DNA from: Auraticoccus monumenti
GTDB lineage: Bacteria; Actinomycetota; Actinomycetes; Propionibacteriales; Propionibacteriaceae
Assembly: GCF_900101785.1 (NCBI RefSeq)
Contig: NZ_LT629688.1
Span: 1,364,001-1,428,000 of the forward strand
Length of the DNA: 64,000 nucleotides
Reading direction: 5' to 3'
Shown here: in pieces, positions 55,608 through 63,379 of the stretch
How the letters are laid out: the number at the start of each line of letters is the position of its first letter
Numbering within the stretch: the first letter of the stretch is position 1
The notes under the pieces: model-generated
Told to the model about the DNA's origin: nothing
Database searches by the model: none
What the model saw: the letters and a program-made list of their open reading frames with translations, nothing else
Made by a program: the position numbers and the translations under genes

Positions 55608-55796
55608 ATGACCGAGGCCGAGCTGCCCGACGACCCCCGCTCCACCGACGACGCGCAGGACGAGTTCGCGGGCGCGCCCAGCGAGCCGTCCCACGACGAC
55701 GTGGCCGTCGAGGAGGAGGAGGGCGGGGCCTCCGGCTCCGAGGGCGCCGAGCGCGACACCCCGGCGGGGGAGGACTACGCGGGCAGCGGCTTCTGA
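55608..55796 (+). CDS. Small acidic hypothetical protein
   Basis: The 62-residue product from ATG 55608 (TAGGAGAG upstream) is extremely acidic and low in complexity, with an EEEEGGASGSEGAERDTP stretch and a closing EDYAGSGF. It is likely disordered. No domain is recognised. Codon use and the ribosome site support a real gene, but its brevity keeps confidence moderate. Confidence 0.55.
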   Translation: MTEAELPDDPRSTDDAQDEFAGAPSEPSHDDVAVEEEEGGASGSEGAERDTPAGEDYAGSGF

Positions 55797-55804
55797 TGCT
55801 CCGG

Positions 55805-55832
55805 CCGGACCACCCTGGCTAGGGTGGTCCGG
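55805..55832. promoter_or_regulatory. Perfect 12-bp hairpin overlapping the leaderless promoter of the next gene
   Basis: CCGGACCACCCT (55805-55816) is fully complementary to AGGGTGGTCCGG (55821-55832) around a GGCT loop. The right arm contains most of the TAGGGT hexamer (55820-55825) and ends on the first base of GTG 55832. It could terminate the preceding small gene or act as an operator for the next one. Confidence 0.6.
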
Positions 55833-56653
55833 TGCCCGAGCAGCGCTACCGGTCCGAGCTGGTGCCCGACCGCGACGTCCCCGGCGCCTACGTCGTGCTG
55901 ACCGGCACCACGGAGCAGTCGTGGGTGGACCCCGACGACCCCACCCGGCTCGAGTTCGACTACGTGCAGCGGATCGCCGACGCGATCGACGCCTCCGCCC
56001 CCGTCGGTGAGCGGCTGCGGGTGGTCCACGTGGGTGGGGCCGGGATGACCCTGGCCCGCTACGTCGCCCACACCCGGCCCAGCTCGCCGCAGATCGTGCT
56101 GGAGCCCGACACCGAGCTGACCCAGCAGGTCCGAGAGCGGCTGCCCCTCGGCCGTCACAGCGGGATCAAGGTGCGCGGCGTCGACGGGCTCACCGGCATC
56201 GCGGCCATGCCCGCCGACTACGCCGACGTGGTCGTGCTGGACGCCTTCGTGGCCGGCCGGGTCCCGGCGGAGCTGACCACCACCGAGTTCTTCGCCGACG
56301 TCACCCGGGTGCTCACCGCGTCCGGGACGCTGATGGTCAACATCACCGACCAGGCCCCCTTCGACTACGGCCGCCGTGTGCTCGCCGGGGTGGCCGAGCA
56401 CTGCCCGCACCTGCTGGTCAGCAGCGAGCCGGCCACGCTCAAGGGACGCCGGCTGGGCAACGTCGTGGTGCTGGGGTCGCGCCGGCCGCTGCCGGTGGAC
56501 GAGCTGGTCCGCAGGGCGGCGGGCTCGGTCTTCCCCTACCGGGTGCTGGTGGACGAGCCGGTGCAGAAGTGGCTGCGCGGCGTCCGCGCCTTCACCCGCG
56601 AGGAGTCGGCCGCCTCCCCGGAGCCGTCCAGCGGGCTGACCCACTTCGGCTGA
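55832..56653 (+). CDS. Spermidine synthase-like methyltransferase-fold protein
   Basis: GTG 55832 gives 273 residues: EFDYVQRIADAID then VVHVGGAGMTLARYVAHTRP, the nucleotide-binding glycine loop, QIVLEPDTELTQQVRERLP, VRGVDGLTGIAAMPADYADVVVLDAF and TTEFFADVTRVLTASGTLMVNI. This matches the polyamine aminopropyltransferase fold without the membrane part found in some actinobacterial homologues. Conserved acidic active-site residues are only partly visible, so activity may differ. TAGGGT ends 6 nt before the start. Confidence 0.78.
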   Translation: MPEQRYRSELVPDRDVPGAYVVLTGTTEQSWVDPDDPTRLEFDYVQRIADAIDASAPVGERLRVVHVGGAGMTLARYVAHTRPSSPQIVLEPDTELTQQVRERLPLGRHSGIKVRGVDGLTGIAAMPADYADVVVLDAFVAGRVPAELTTTEFFADVTRVLTASGTLMVNITDQAPFDYGRRVLAGVAEHCPHLLVSSEPATLKGRRLGNVVVLGSRRPLPVDELVRRAAGSVFPYRVLVDEPVQKWLRGVRAFTREESAASPEPSSGLTHFG

Positions 56654-56696
56654 CGCCGCGTCCGGACACGGGGCCGCCCGCGGCTAGGGTCGCCGC

Positions 56697-57626
56697 ATGG
56701 AGCTGAGGATCTTCACCGAGCCCCAGCAGGGGGCCCGCTACGACGACCTGCTGCGGGTGGCGCTGCGGGCCGAGGAGTGCGGCTACGGGGCGTTCTTCCG
56801 CTCCGACCACTACCTGACCATGGGTGGCGACGGGCTGCCCGGGCCCACCGACGCCTGGGTCACCCTCGCCGGTCTGGCCCGGGAGACGTCGACCATCCGT
56901 CTCGGCACCCTGGTCACGTCGGCGACCTTCCGCGAGCCCGGGCCGCTGGCCATCGCGGTGGCGCAGGTGGACCAGATGAGCGGCGGCCGGGTCGACCTCG
57001 GTCTCGGCGCCGGTTGGTACGAGGGCGAGCACGCCGCCTACGGCATCCCCTTCCCCGACACCGGCACCCGCTTCGACCGGTTCGCCGAGCAGCTGGAGAT
57101 CGTCACCGGCCTGTGGCGCACCCCGGTGGGGGAGACCTTCGACTTCTCCGGCGAGCACTGGCAGCTGGTCGGGTCCCCGGCCCTGCCCAAGCCGTTCACC
57201 CCGGGAGGACCGCCGATCATCGTCGGCGGCAGAGGCCCCCGCCGCACCCCGGCGCTGGCCGCCCGCTTCGCCGACGAGTTCAACAGCCCCTTCTGCGCGG
57301 CCGACGAGGCGGCCCGGCTCTTCGCCCGCGTCCGGACGGCCTGCGAGGACGCCGGTCGCGACCAGCCGCCGGTGTTCTCCTCCGCGCTCACCCTGTGCTG
57401 CGGCCGCGACGACGCCGAGGTCCGGCGCCGGGCCGAGGCGATCGGGCGCGACCCCGACCACTGGGGCGAGGAGATGCTGGCCGGCACCCCCGCGCAGGTG
57501 GTCGAGCAGGTGGAGGCGTTCGCCGCGGCGGGCGCGGAGCGGCTGTACCTGCAGGTGATGGACCTCGCCGACCTGGACCACCTGGACCTCGTGGCCGCGG
57601 AGGTGGCGCCCCGGCTGGCCGGCTGA
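56697..57626 (+). CDS. LLM class F420-dependent oxidoreductase
   Basis: The 309-residue protein reads RIFTEPQQGARYDDLLRVALRAEECGYGAFFRSDHY, a luciferase-like TIM barrel opening, and continues IRLGTLVTSATFREPGPLAIAVAQVDQMSGGRVDLGLGAGW. FTPGGPPIIVGGRGPRRTPALAARFADEFN is the F420-family signature region. It transfers hydride using F420 on an unknown substrate. TAGGGT-N6-ATG shows a leaderless promoter. It converges on the MarR gene 10 bp away. Confidence 0.92.
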   Translation: MELRIFTEPQQGARYDDLLRVALRAEECGYGAFFRSDHYLTMGGDGLPGPTDAWVTLAGLARETSTIRLGTLVTSATFREPGPLAIAVAQVDQMSGGRVDLGLGAGWYEGEHAAYGIPFPDTGTRFDRFAEQLEIVTGLWRTPVGETFDFSGEHWQLVGSPALPKPFTPGGPPIIVGGRGPRRTPALAARFADEFNSPFCAADEAARLFARVRTACEDAGRDQPPVFSSALTLCCGRDDAEVRRRAEAIGRDPDHWGEEMLAGTPAQVVEQVEAFAAAGAERLYLQVMDLADLDHLDLVAAEVAPRLAG

Positions 57627-57636
57627 CCAGGACGGC

Positions 57637-58101
57637 TCAGCGCCCCGGCTCGTCGAGCAGCGAGTCGTAGAACCCGGCGACGTCGTCGAGGAACGAGGCG
57701 ATCACCGCCCGCTCCTCCGGCGTGCGCGCCGACGCCGCCCGCACCACGCCCGCGATGATCGGCCGCAGCTCGGTCATGGCCCGTTCGACCGACTCGGGCT
57801 CGGGCTCGACGCTGACCTTGCGCCGGTCCGAGGGGTGCGCGGCCCGTCGGACGTGGCCGGCCCGGCTCAGCCGGTCGATCACGTGGGTGGTCGCCGCGGT
57901 CGACATCTCCATCCGGCCGGCCAGCTCGCTGGCCGTCATCGGACCGCGCTCCAGCAGGTGCTCCATCGCCGAGAGGTCGGTGGGGTTGACCTCCAGCAGC
58001 CGGGCCAGGTGGCGCTGGACCTTGTCCGAGAGCACCTGCACCCGCCGCACCCCGGCGGCGACGGCGGGGCCGTCGGGCTCCGGCTTGTGCTCGGTCGTCA
58101 T
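57637..58101 (-). CDS. MarR family transcriptional regulator
   Basis: ATG 58101 is chosen because TAGCAT ends 7 nt upstream; ATGs at 58110 and 58131 are possible. The 154-residue protein has the winged helix SAMEHLLERGPMTASELAGRMEMSTAATTHVIDRLSRAGHVRRAAHPSDRRKVSVEP (recognition helix and wing) between dimer helices. MarR proteins repress divergent transport genes and release DNA on ligand binding. It is divergent from the MMPL exporter with an overlapping double palindrome between them. Confidence 0.9.
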   Translation of the reverse strand: MTTEHKPEPDGPAVAAGVRRVQVLSDKVQRHLARLLEVNPTDLSAMEHLLERGPMTASELAGRMEMSTAATTHVIDRLSRAGHVRRAAHPSDRRKVSVEPEPESVERAMTELRPIIAGVVRAASARTPEERAVIASFLDDVAGFYDSLLDEPGR

Positions 58102-58128
58102 GTGGGTCATGCTAAACCCCGAGATAGT

Positions 58129-58147
58129 CAAAAGTTTTGGTTACCAA
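58129..58147. promoter_or_regulatory. Overlapping palindromes in the MarR/MMPL intergenic region
   Basis: CAAAAGTTTTG (58129-58139) and TTGGTTACCAA (58137-58147) are each perfect inverted repeats with a one-base centre and share three bases. The AT-rich block is the only one near and lies 28 bp before the MarR start and 9 bp before the MMPL start. It is a strong candidate MarR operator for both genes. Confidence 0.7.
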
Positions 58148-58155
58148 GAAGTGGG

Positions 58156-60204
58156 GTGAGTCCGGTGGCGCGAGCGCTGGTCGGTCGGGTCGGTGCGTGG
58201 GTCGTGCTGGGACTGGCGCTGGTGGTCAGCGGCGCGCTCTTCGCCCTGGTGCCCAGCGTGGAGGGCGACGCCTTCCCCTCGGCGGGGCTGCCGGCGGAGA
58301 CACAGTCCGCGCAGGTGCAGGCACTGCTCGACGAGTTCCCCGACGCCGACACCAGCGCCGCCCTGCTGGTCTACGAGCGTGGCGGGCAGGAGCTCACCGC
58401 CGACGACGAGGCGGCCGTGGCCGAGCGCGCGGACGCGCTGGCCGCGGAGTCGGTGGCGCCCCAGGCCGTCCGGCCCCAGCTCAGCGAGGACCGGACCGCT
58501 GCCCTGGTGGTGGTGCCGGTGGACGGCGCCGAGGTCGAGGCCGACCTCGCCGGCACCGCCGACCGCTTCCGCACCCTGGCCGCGGAGGACCTCCCCGAGG
58601 GTCTGCGCTCGGCGCTGACCGGGCCGCTCGGCTTCTCCGACGACGTCTCCAGCGCCTTCGCCGGAGCCGACCTGAGGCTGCTGCTGGTCACCGTCGGGGT
58701 CGTGGCCGTGCTGCTGATCATCACCTACCGCAGCCCGCTGCTGTGGCTGGTGCCGCTGGCCGTGGTCGGCATCGCCGACGGGCTGGCCCGCGTGGTGGTC
58801 GCCCCGGTGGCGGAGGCGGTCGGGCTCCCGGTGGACGCCTCCATCTCCGGGATCCTGTCGGTGCTGGTCTTCGGGGCCGGCACCAACTACGCGCTCCTGC
58901 TGGTCGCCCGCTACCGCGAGGAGCTGACCCGCCAGGCCGACCGTCACCAGGCGATGGTGACCGCCGTCCGCAGCGCCGGACCGGCCATCGCAGCCAGCGG
59001 CGGCACGGTCGCGCTCAGCCTGCTCACCCTGCTGCTGGCCTCGCTGCAGGGCAACCGCGCCCTGGGGCTGGCCTGCGCCCTCGGTGTCGGGATCGCCATG
59101 GTCTTCGCGCTGCTGGTGCTGCCGGCGGCCCTGGTGGTCTGCGGCCGCGGGCTGTTCTGGCCGCTGGTGCCGAGGGTGCGCGAGGAGGGGACGCCGGCGA
59201 GGGTCGGGGCGTGGGAGCGCCTCGGACGGGGGGTAGCGCGCCGGCCCGTGCTCGTGGCGCTGGCCGCCGTGGTGGGGGTCGGGGTGCTGGCGCTGGGTCT
59301 GGGCGGCTACCGGGTCGGGTTGTCGCAGACCGAGCAGCTGACCGGGAACCCCGAGTCGGTGCAGGCCCAGCAGGTGCTCGACCGCTCCTTCAGCGCCGGA
59401 CTGTCCGGTGGCGTCGACGTGCTGGTGCCCAGCGAGGACGTCCCGGCGGCGACCGAGCGCGTCGAGGCGGTGGATGGGGTGGAGTCGGTACGCCCCGCGG
59501 CCGAGCACGAGGGGCTGACCCGGCTGGCCGTCACCACGTCAGCGGCCCCGCAGAGCGAGCAGGCCTTCGAGGTGGTGCGCTCGCTGCGGGCGGCGCTCGC
59601 CGGCGACCCGGGGCTGTCCGACGCCCTGGTGGGTGGCTCTGACGCGACCGCGCTCGACACCCTGGATGCCGCCGAGGACGACCTGAGACTGGTGGTTCCG
59701 CTGATCCTCGGCGTGGTGGCGCTGGTGCTCCTGGTGCTGCTGCGTTCGGCCCTCGCCCCGGTGCTGCTGATCGCGAGCGTGCTGGGCACCTTCTTCGCCA
59801 GCCTGGGGGCCGGCACCTGGCTGTTCACCCACCTCTGGGACTTCCCCGCGCTGGACGCCAACGTCACCCTCTACGCGTTCCTGTTCCTGATCGCGCTGGG
59901 GGTGGACTACAACATCTTCCTCACCTCACGGGCCCGGGAGGAGCGGGCGGTCCTCGGCGCCCGGGAGGGCATGGTGGCGGCGCTGGGCAGCACCGGCGGG
60001 GTGATCACCAGCGCCGGGATCCTGCTGGCCGCGGTCTTCGCGGTGCTCGGCGTGCTGCCGGTGGTCGCGCTGACCCAGATCGGGGTGATCGTCTGCCTCG
60101 GCGTCCTGCTGGACACCCTGGTGGTCCGCACCCTGCTCGTCCCGGCCCTCGCCTTCCTGACCGGCGAGGCCTTCTGGTGGCCCTCCCGCCGCACCGCCCG
60201 GTGA
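58156..60204 (+). CDS. MMPL family membrane transporter
   Basis: GTG 58156 (or GTG 58165, with GGGGTGAG upstream) gives about 682 residues. There are two repeats of one helix, a 150-residue extracellular domain and five helices. Conserved segments include SISGILSVLVFGAGTNYALLLVARYREEL in the first half and LNANVTLYAFLFLIALGVDYNIFLTSRAREE-like in the second (ALDANVTLYAFLFLIALGVDYNIFL), with the charged proton-relay residues of MmpL/RND pumps. It exports lipids, siderophores or drugs and is probably regulated by the divergent MarR protein. Confidence 0.9.
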   Translation: MSPVARALVGRVGAWVVLGLALVVSGALFALVPSVEGDAFPSAGLPAETQSAQVQALLDEFPDADTSAALLVYERGGQELTADDEAAVAERADALAAESVAPQAVRPQLSEDRTAALVVVPVDGAEVEADLAGTADRFRTLAAEDLPEGLRSALTGPLGFSDDVSSAFAGADLRLLLVTVGVVAVLLIITYRSPLLWLVPLAVVGIADGLARVVVAPVAEAVGLPVDASISGILSVLVFGAGTNYALLLVARYREELTRQADRHQAMVTAVRSAGPAIAASGGTVALSLLTLLLASLQGNRALGLACALGVGIAMVFALLVLPAALVVCGRGLFWPLVPRVREEGTPARVGAWERLGRGVARRPVLVALAAVVGVGVLALGLGGYRVGLSQTEQLTGNPESVQAQQVLDRSFSAGLSGGVDVLVPSEDVPAATERVEAVDGVESVRPAAEHEGLTRLAVTTSAAPQSEQAFEVVRSLRAALAGDPGLSDALVGGSDATALDTLDAAEDDLRLVVPLILGVVALVLLVLLRSALAPVLLIASVLGTFFASLGAGTWLFTHLWDFPALDANVTLYAFLFLIALGVDYNIFLTSRAREERAVLGAREGMVAALGSTGGVITSAGILLAAVFAVLGVLPVVALTQIGVIVCLGVLLDTLVVRTLLVPALAFLTGEAFWWPSRRTAR

Positions 60205-60240
60205 GCCCGCTGGGCCGCTTCGCGGTGTCCTGACCTCCCA

Positions 60241-60280
60241 GTGCGACGTGCCGCCGGGTTGTCCCGGCCAGACGTCGCAC
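60241..60280. repeat. 40-nt hairpin repeat, copy 1
   Basis: The unit starts GTGCGACGT and ends GACGTCGCAC; its arms are complementary and close on a short TTGT loop between CCGGG and CCCGG. It differs at only 3 of 40 positions from copy 2 at 60406, which is in the same orientation. It lies after the MMPL stop and may act as a terminator as well as a REP-like repeat. Confidence 0.75.
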
Positions 60281-60405
60281 CGGGAGCCCGCTCACCCGGG
60301 GCCTTGAGGGTTGGGCTCCATCGTCGCGGGAGCGGTGCGACGCCGGGGACGCGCCGCCTGCCGAGGGGCGATGCCGATGAGGTCCGACCACGAGTGGTTC
60401 CGCCA

Positions 60406-60445
60406 GTGCGACGTCCGGCCGGGCTGTCCCGGCCAGACGTCGCAC
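60406..60445. repeat. 40-nt hairpin repeat, copy 2
   Basis: GTGCGACGTC-C-GGCCGGG pairs with CCCGGCC-A-GACGTCGCAC around CTGT, giving a nearly perfect 17-bp stem. It lies 18 bp before the convergent MFS stop at 60463. The 125 bp between the copies carry no recognisable gene. Confidence 0.75.
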
Positions 60446-60462
60446 CGGGCGTCAGGGGGCGC

Positions 60463-61773
60463 TCAGGTGGGGTCTTCGGGAGAGGGGTCTGGCGGGGGAC
60501 GGTCGTCGCGTCGGCCCCGGTGCCGGCGGCGGGGGTGGGGGGCGGCGCGGCGGGCGAGCACCACGGCCTGGGTCACCAGCCCGACGGTGGACAGCACCCC
60601 GAGGCCGGCGGGGATCAGGAACACCCCGGGCACACCGAGAGCGCCGACGCCGAGGCTGCCGGCCACCCCGCCGACCGCAGCCGAGACCCGGACGGCGGAG
60701 AAGTAGAGCGAGGACGCCATTCCGACGCCGTGCGGGTACAGGTCCTGGGCGGCGGTGATGCCGATGCCGCCGAGCGCGGCCCACATGGCCGCGTTCAGCA
60801 CCGTGGCGGCGATCAGCACCAGCTCGCTGTCGGCGACCACGTACCCCAGGTTCGCGCCGACCCCGAGCACGGCGGTGGCCACCACCAGGCGGTAGGCGCC
60901 GAAGCGGTCGGCCAGCACGCCCATGATCGGGATGAAGACCAGCATCGCGGCGGACTGGGTCGAGATCACCACCCCGCGCAGCCAGTCCGGGCTGCCCAGC
61001 TCCACCTCCATGTAGATCGGCAGGTAGGCCAGCCGGATGGTGTCCCCGCACATGGCCAGCACGCCCAGGGCCAGGAAGGTCACCAGCGGTCCCAGCGTGG
61101 GTGCGGCGGAGGTGCGCCGTCCGGTGGCGCCGTCGGTGCGCTCGCCCCGCGGCGTGGCGGCCACCCGCTCCACCCGCTGACCCAGCATCGGCGCCGCCTG
61201 CAGCAGGCAGAACACCCCGCTGGCCGCCAGCGTCCAGCGCAGCCCGAGCGCCCCGCCGAGGACGCTGCCCAGCAGCGGCCCGGTCATGAAGCCGAGGCTG
61301 AACCCGAGCCGGACGGTGGACATCACCCGGTTGTCGGCGCCCGTCGGGTCCCGGGTGAGCCGGTCGCGGACCGCGGCGAAGATCAGCGAGCTCGTCGCCG
61401 CGGCGAAGCCGATGACCGTCAGGTTCACCAGGAACGCCAGCCACACCTGGTCGGCCAGCGCCATCCCCACCCAGCCGAGCAGTCCGGCCACGGCCCCGAG
61501 CCGGAACAACGTCAACCGGTCGGTCAGGCGCTCGGACCAGCGGCCGACGAGGTAGCCGAACACCGGTGCGGCCAGGTTGGTGAGGAAGAAGAGGCCCGCC
61601 ACCTGCAGCGAGGCGCCGAGGTCCTGGACCAGGAACAGCGACAGCTGGGGGATGGCCACGGAGAGGCCGAGCCCTCCGAGGAAGAGGCTGATCAGCGCCC
61701 GCCGGTACAGCCCCGGTCCGAGGACCAGTCCGAGGGTCGAGCCCGAGGTCCTGTCCCCTCCAGGCGCGGCCAT
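60463..61773 (-). CDS. MFS transporter (sugar-efflux-like)
   Basis: ATG 61773 (TACGGT ends 7 nt upstream) gives 436 residues with twelve hydrophobic helices. Motifs include LVQDLGASLQVAGLFFLTNLAAPVFGYLVGRWSERLTDR, RLGFSLGFMTGPLLGSVLGG and IMGVLADRFGAYRLVV. The pattern resembles SetA-like sugar or arabinose efflux proteins, but substrate cannot be inferred. The C-terminus is Arg-rich. It converges on MMPL, separated by the two hairpin repeats. Confidence 0.85.
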   Translation of the reverse strand: MAAPGGDRTSGSTLGLVLGPGLYRRALISLFLGGLGLSVAIPQLSLFLVQDLGASLQVAGLFFLTNLAAPVFGYLVGRWSERLTDRLTLFRLGAVAGLLGWVGMALADQVWLAFLVNLTVIGFAAATSSLIFAAVRDRLTRDPTGADNRVMSTVRLGFSLGFMTGPLLGSVLGGALGLRWTLAASGVFCLLQAAPMLGQRVERVAATPRGERTDGATGRRTSAAPTLGPLVTFLALGVLAMCGDTIRLAYLPIYMEVELGSPDWLRGVVISTQSAAMLVFIPIMGVLADRFGAYRLVVATAVLGVGANLGYVVADSELVLIAATVLNAAMWAALGGIGITAAQDLYPHGVGMASSLYFSAVRVSAAVGGVAGSLGVGALGVPGVFLIPAGLGVLSTVGLVTQAVVLARRAAPHPRRRHRGRRDDRPPPDPSPEDPT

Positions 61774-61911
61774 GGGGATCACCGTAGACCCGCCCGCGCG
61801 CCCGCCCGACAGCGCTTGCGCTCCGCGCACCCGCGCGGTGGTGATCAGCCACGGCGGCGCCCGTGGCCGAAGAGCGCGGTGTTGACGTCCGGACCGGGCA
61901 CGATGGTGGCC

Positions 61912-62448
61912 ATGGGTGGCGACGAGGGGCGCGTGATCGTGATCACGGGCGTGATGGCGGCGGGGAAGTCGACCGTGGCCGACCTGTTGGCCAGGAGGCT
62001 CGAGCGCTCGGTGCACGTGCGCGGAGACGTCTTCCGCAAGATGGTGGTCAACGGCCGGGTCGACATGACACCCCAGCCCGACGACGAGGCGCTGTCCCAG
62101 CTCCGGCTGCGCTACCGGCTCGCCACCCAGGTCGCCGACGCCTACGCCGCGGCCGGGTTCGACGCGATCGTCCAGGACGTGGTGATCGGTGCCGAGCTCT
62201 CGCGCTTCGTCCAGCTGATCAGCTGCCCGGAACGCTTCCTGGTGGTGCTCTCACCCACCGTGTCGGCCCTGACCGAGCGGGAGCGGCAGCGGACCAAGGA
62301 CGCCTACACCCACTTCACCCCGGTGGCCCTGGACGCCGCGCTCCGCCAGGAGACGTCGCGGATCGGGTACTGGCTGGACTCCAGCGCCCAGAGCCCGGAG
62401 GAGACCGTGGATCACATCCTCGCCCACCTGGAGCAGGCCCGGGTCTGA
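61912..62448 (+). CDS. P-loop kinase/phosphotransferase
   Basis: The 178-residue protein has Walker A GVMAAGKST (about residues 13-21), HVRGDVFRKMVVNGR with an Asp likely acting as base, and later RERQRTKDAYTHF resembling a lid. The fold looks like chloramphenicol-phosphotransferase or gluconate-kinase-like enzymes that phosphorylate a small hydroxyl compound. The acceptor is unknown. CACGAT ends 7 nt before ATG 61912. It is divergent from the MFS gene. Confidence 0.83.
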   Translation: MGGDEGRVIVITGVMAAGKSTVADLLARRLERSVHVRGDVFRKMVVNGRVDMTPQPDDEALSQLRLRYRLATQVADAYAAAGFDAIVQDVVIGAELSRFVQLISCPERFLVVLSPTVSALTERERQRTKDAYTHFTPVALDAALRQETSRIGYWLDSSAQSPEETVDHILAHLEQARV

Positions 62449-62484
62449 GTCGCCGGGGCGCCACCGCGGTGGGAGGCTGATCAC

Positions 62485-63306
62485 GTGACCGCCCGTCCCC
62501 TCGTCCTGCCCGCCCTCACCCCGGACGTCGGTTGGTCGGTCTGCCTGCGCGACGCGAGGACGTCGGCGGTGCTGGCCGAGCAGGACCCCGACCGCGTGCA
62601 GCGCACGGCCAGCGTCGGCAAGCTGTTCCTGCTGCTCGAGGTCGCCCGCCGGCTGGAGGACGGACTCCTCGACGTCGACGAGCCGCTGGGCTGGGAGGAG
62701 GGGGAGTGGGTCGCCGACTCCGGCCTCTGGCACCTGATGGGTTCGCGGCAGCTGCCGCTGGGTGACCTCTGCTGGCTGGTCGGCGGGTTCAGCGACAACC
62801 TGGCGACCAACGTCCTGCTCCGCCGCGTCGGCGTGGACGCCGTGACGGCCACCACGCACGCGCTCGGGTTCACCCGCTCGGCCCTGCTGGACCGCGTCCG
62901 GCTGGACCGTGGGCCCGATCACCCGCCGACCCTGTCGCGGGGGACCGCCGGCGAGCTGTCGGACCTGATCGCCCGGCTGCACCGGGGTGAGCTGGTCTCC
63001 CCGGCCGTGAGCGGACGCGTCCGCGCGTGGATCGCCGCCAACGCCGACCTCTCGATGACCGCCGCCGCCTTCGGCCTCGACCCGCTCGCGCACGCCGAGT
63101 CCGACCGCGGGCTGACCATGATCAACAAGACCGGGACGATCTCCACCGCCCGGATCGACGTCGGCGTCGTCGCCGGTCCCGCCGCCGAGGTGGCCTGGGC
63201 GGTGCTGGCCGAGTGGGACACCGGCTCCGACCCCCGCGACGAGGTGCTGTCCACCATGCGCCGGGTCGGCGACGCCGTCCGGGCCCACGTGGAGGACGGG
63301 ACATGA
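62485..63306 (+). CDS. Class A beta-lactamase-like serine hydrolase without signal peptide
   Basis: The 273-residue protein holds the three active-site motifs of the family: SVGK (43-46), SDN (103-105) and KTG (215-217). The omega loop reads RVRLDRGPDHPP and lacks the usual E166-x-x-x-N. The absence of a signal peptide or lipobox means that it acts in the cytoplasm. It is likely an esterase or amidase rather than an antibiotic-resistance enzyme. GAGGCT ends 6 nt before GTG 62485, and a CCACCGCGGTGG palindrome sits just before it. Confidence 0.85.
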   Translation: MTARPLVLPALTPDVGWSVCLRDARTSAVLAEQDPDRVQRTASVGKLFLLLEVARRLEDGLLDVDEPLGWEEGEWVADSGLWHLMGSRQLPLGDLCWLVGGFSDNLATNVLLRRVGVDAVTATTHALGFTRSALLDRVRLDRGPDHPPTLSRGTAGELSDLIARLHRGELVSPAVSGRVRAWIAANADLSMTAAAFGLDPLAHAESDRGLTMINKTGTISTARIDVGVVAGPAAEVAWAVLAEWDTGSDPRDEVLSTMRRVGDAVRAHVEDGT

Positions 63307-63379
63307 CCGGTCGGCCACGCCAGGATGGGGGCCGGTACGACCGGGTGCCCCATCCCGGCACCAGCACGCAGGAGGACCG

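Noticed and set aside
60241-62448. A long extension upstream of the P-loop kinase, covering the MFS gene on the other strand
   Set aside because: The kinase motif begins at residue 10 from ATG 61912, and the upstream part is antisense to the MFS transporter and crosses the hairpin repeats.
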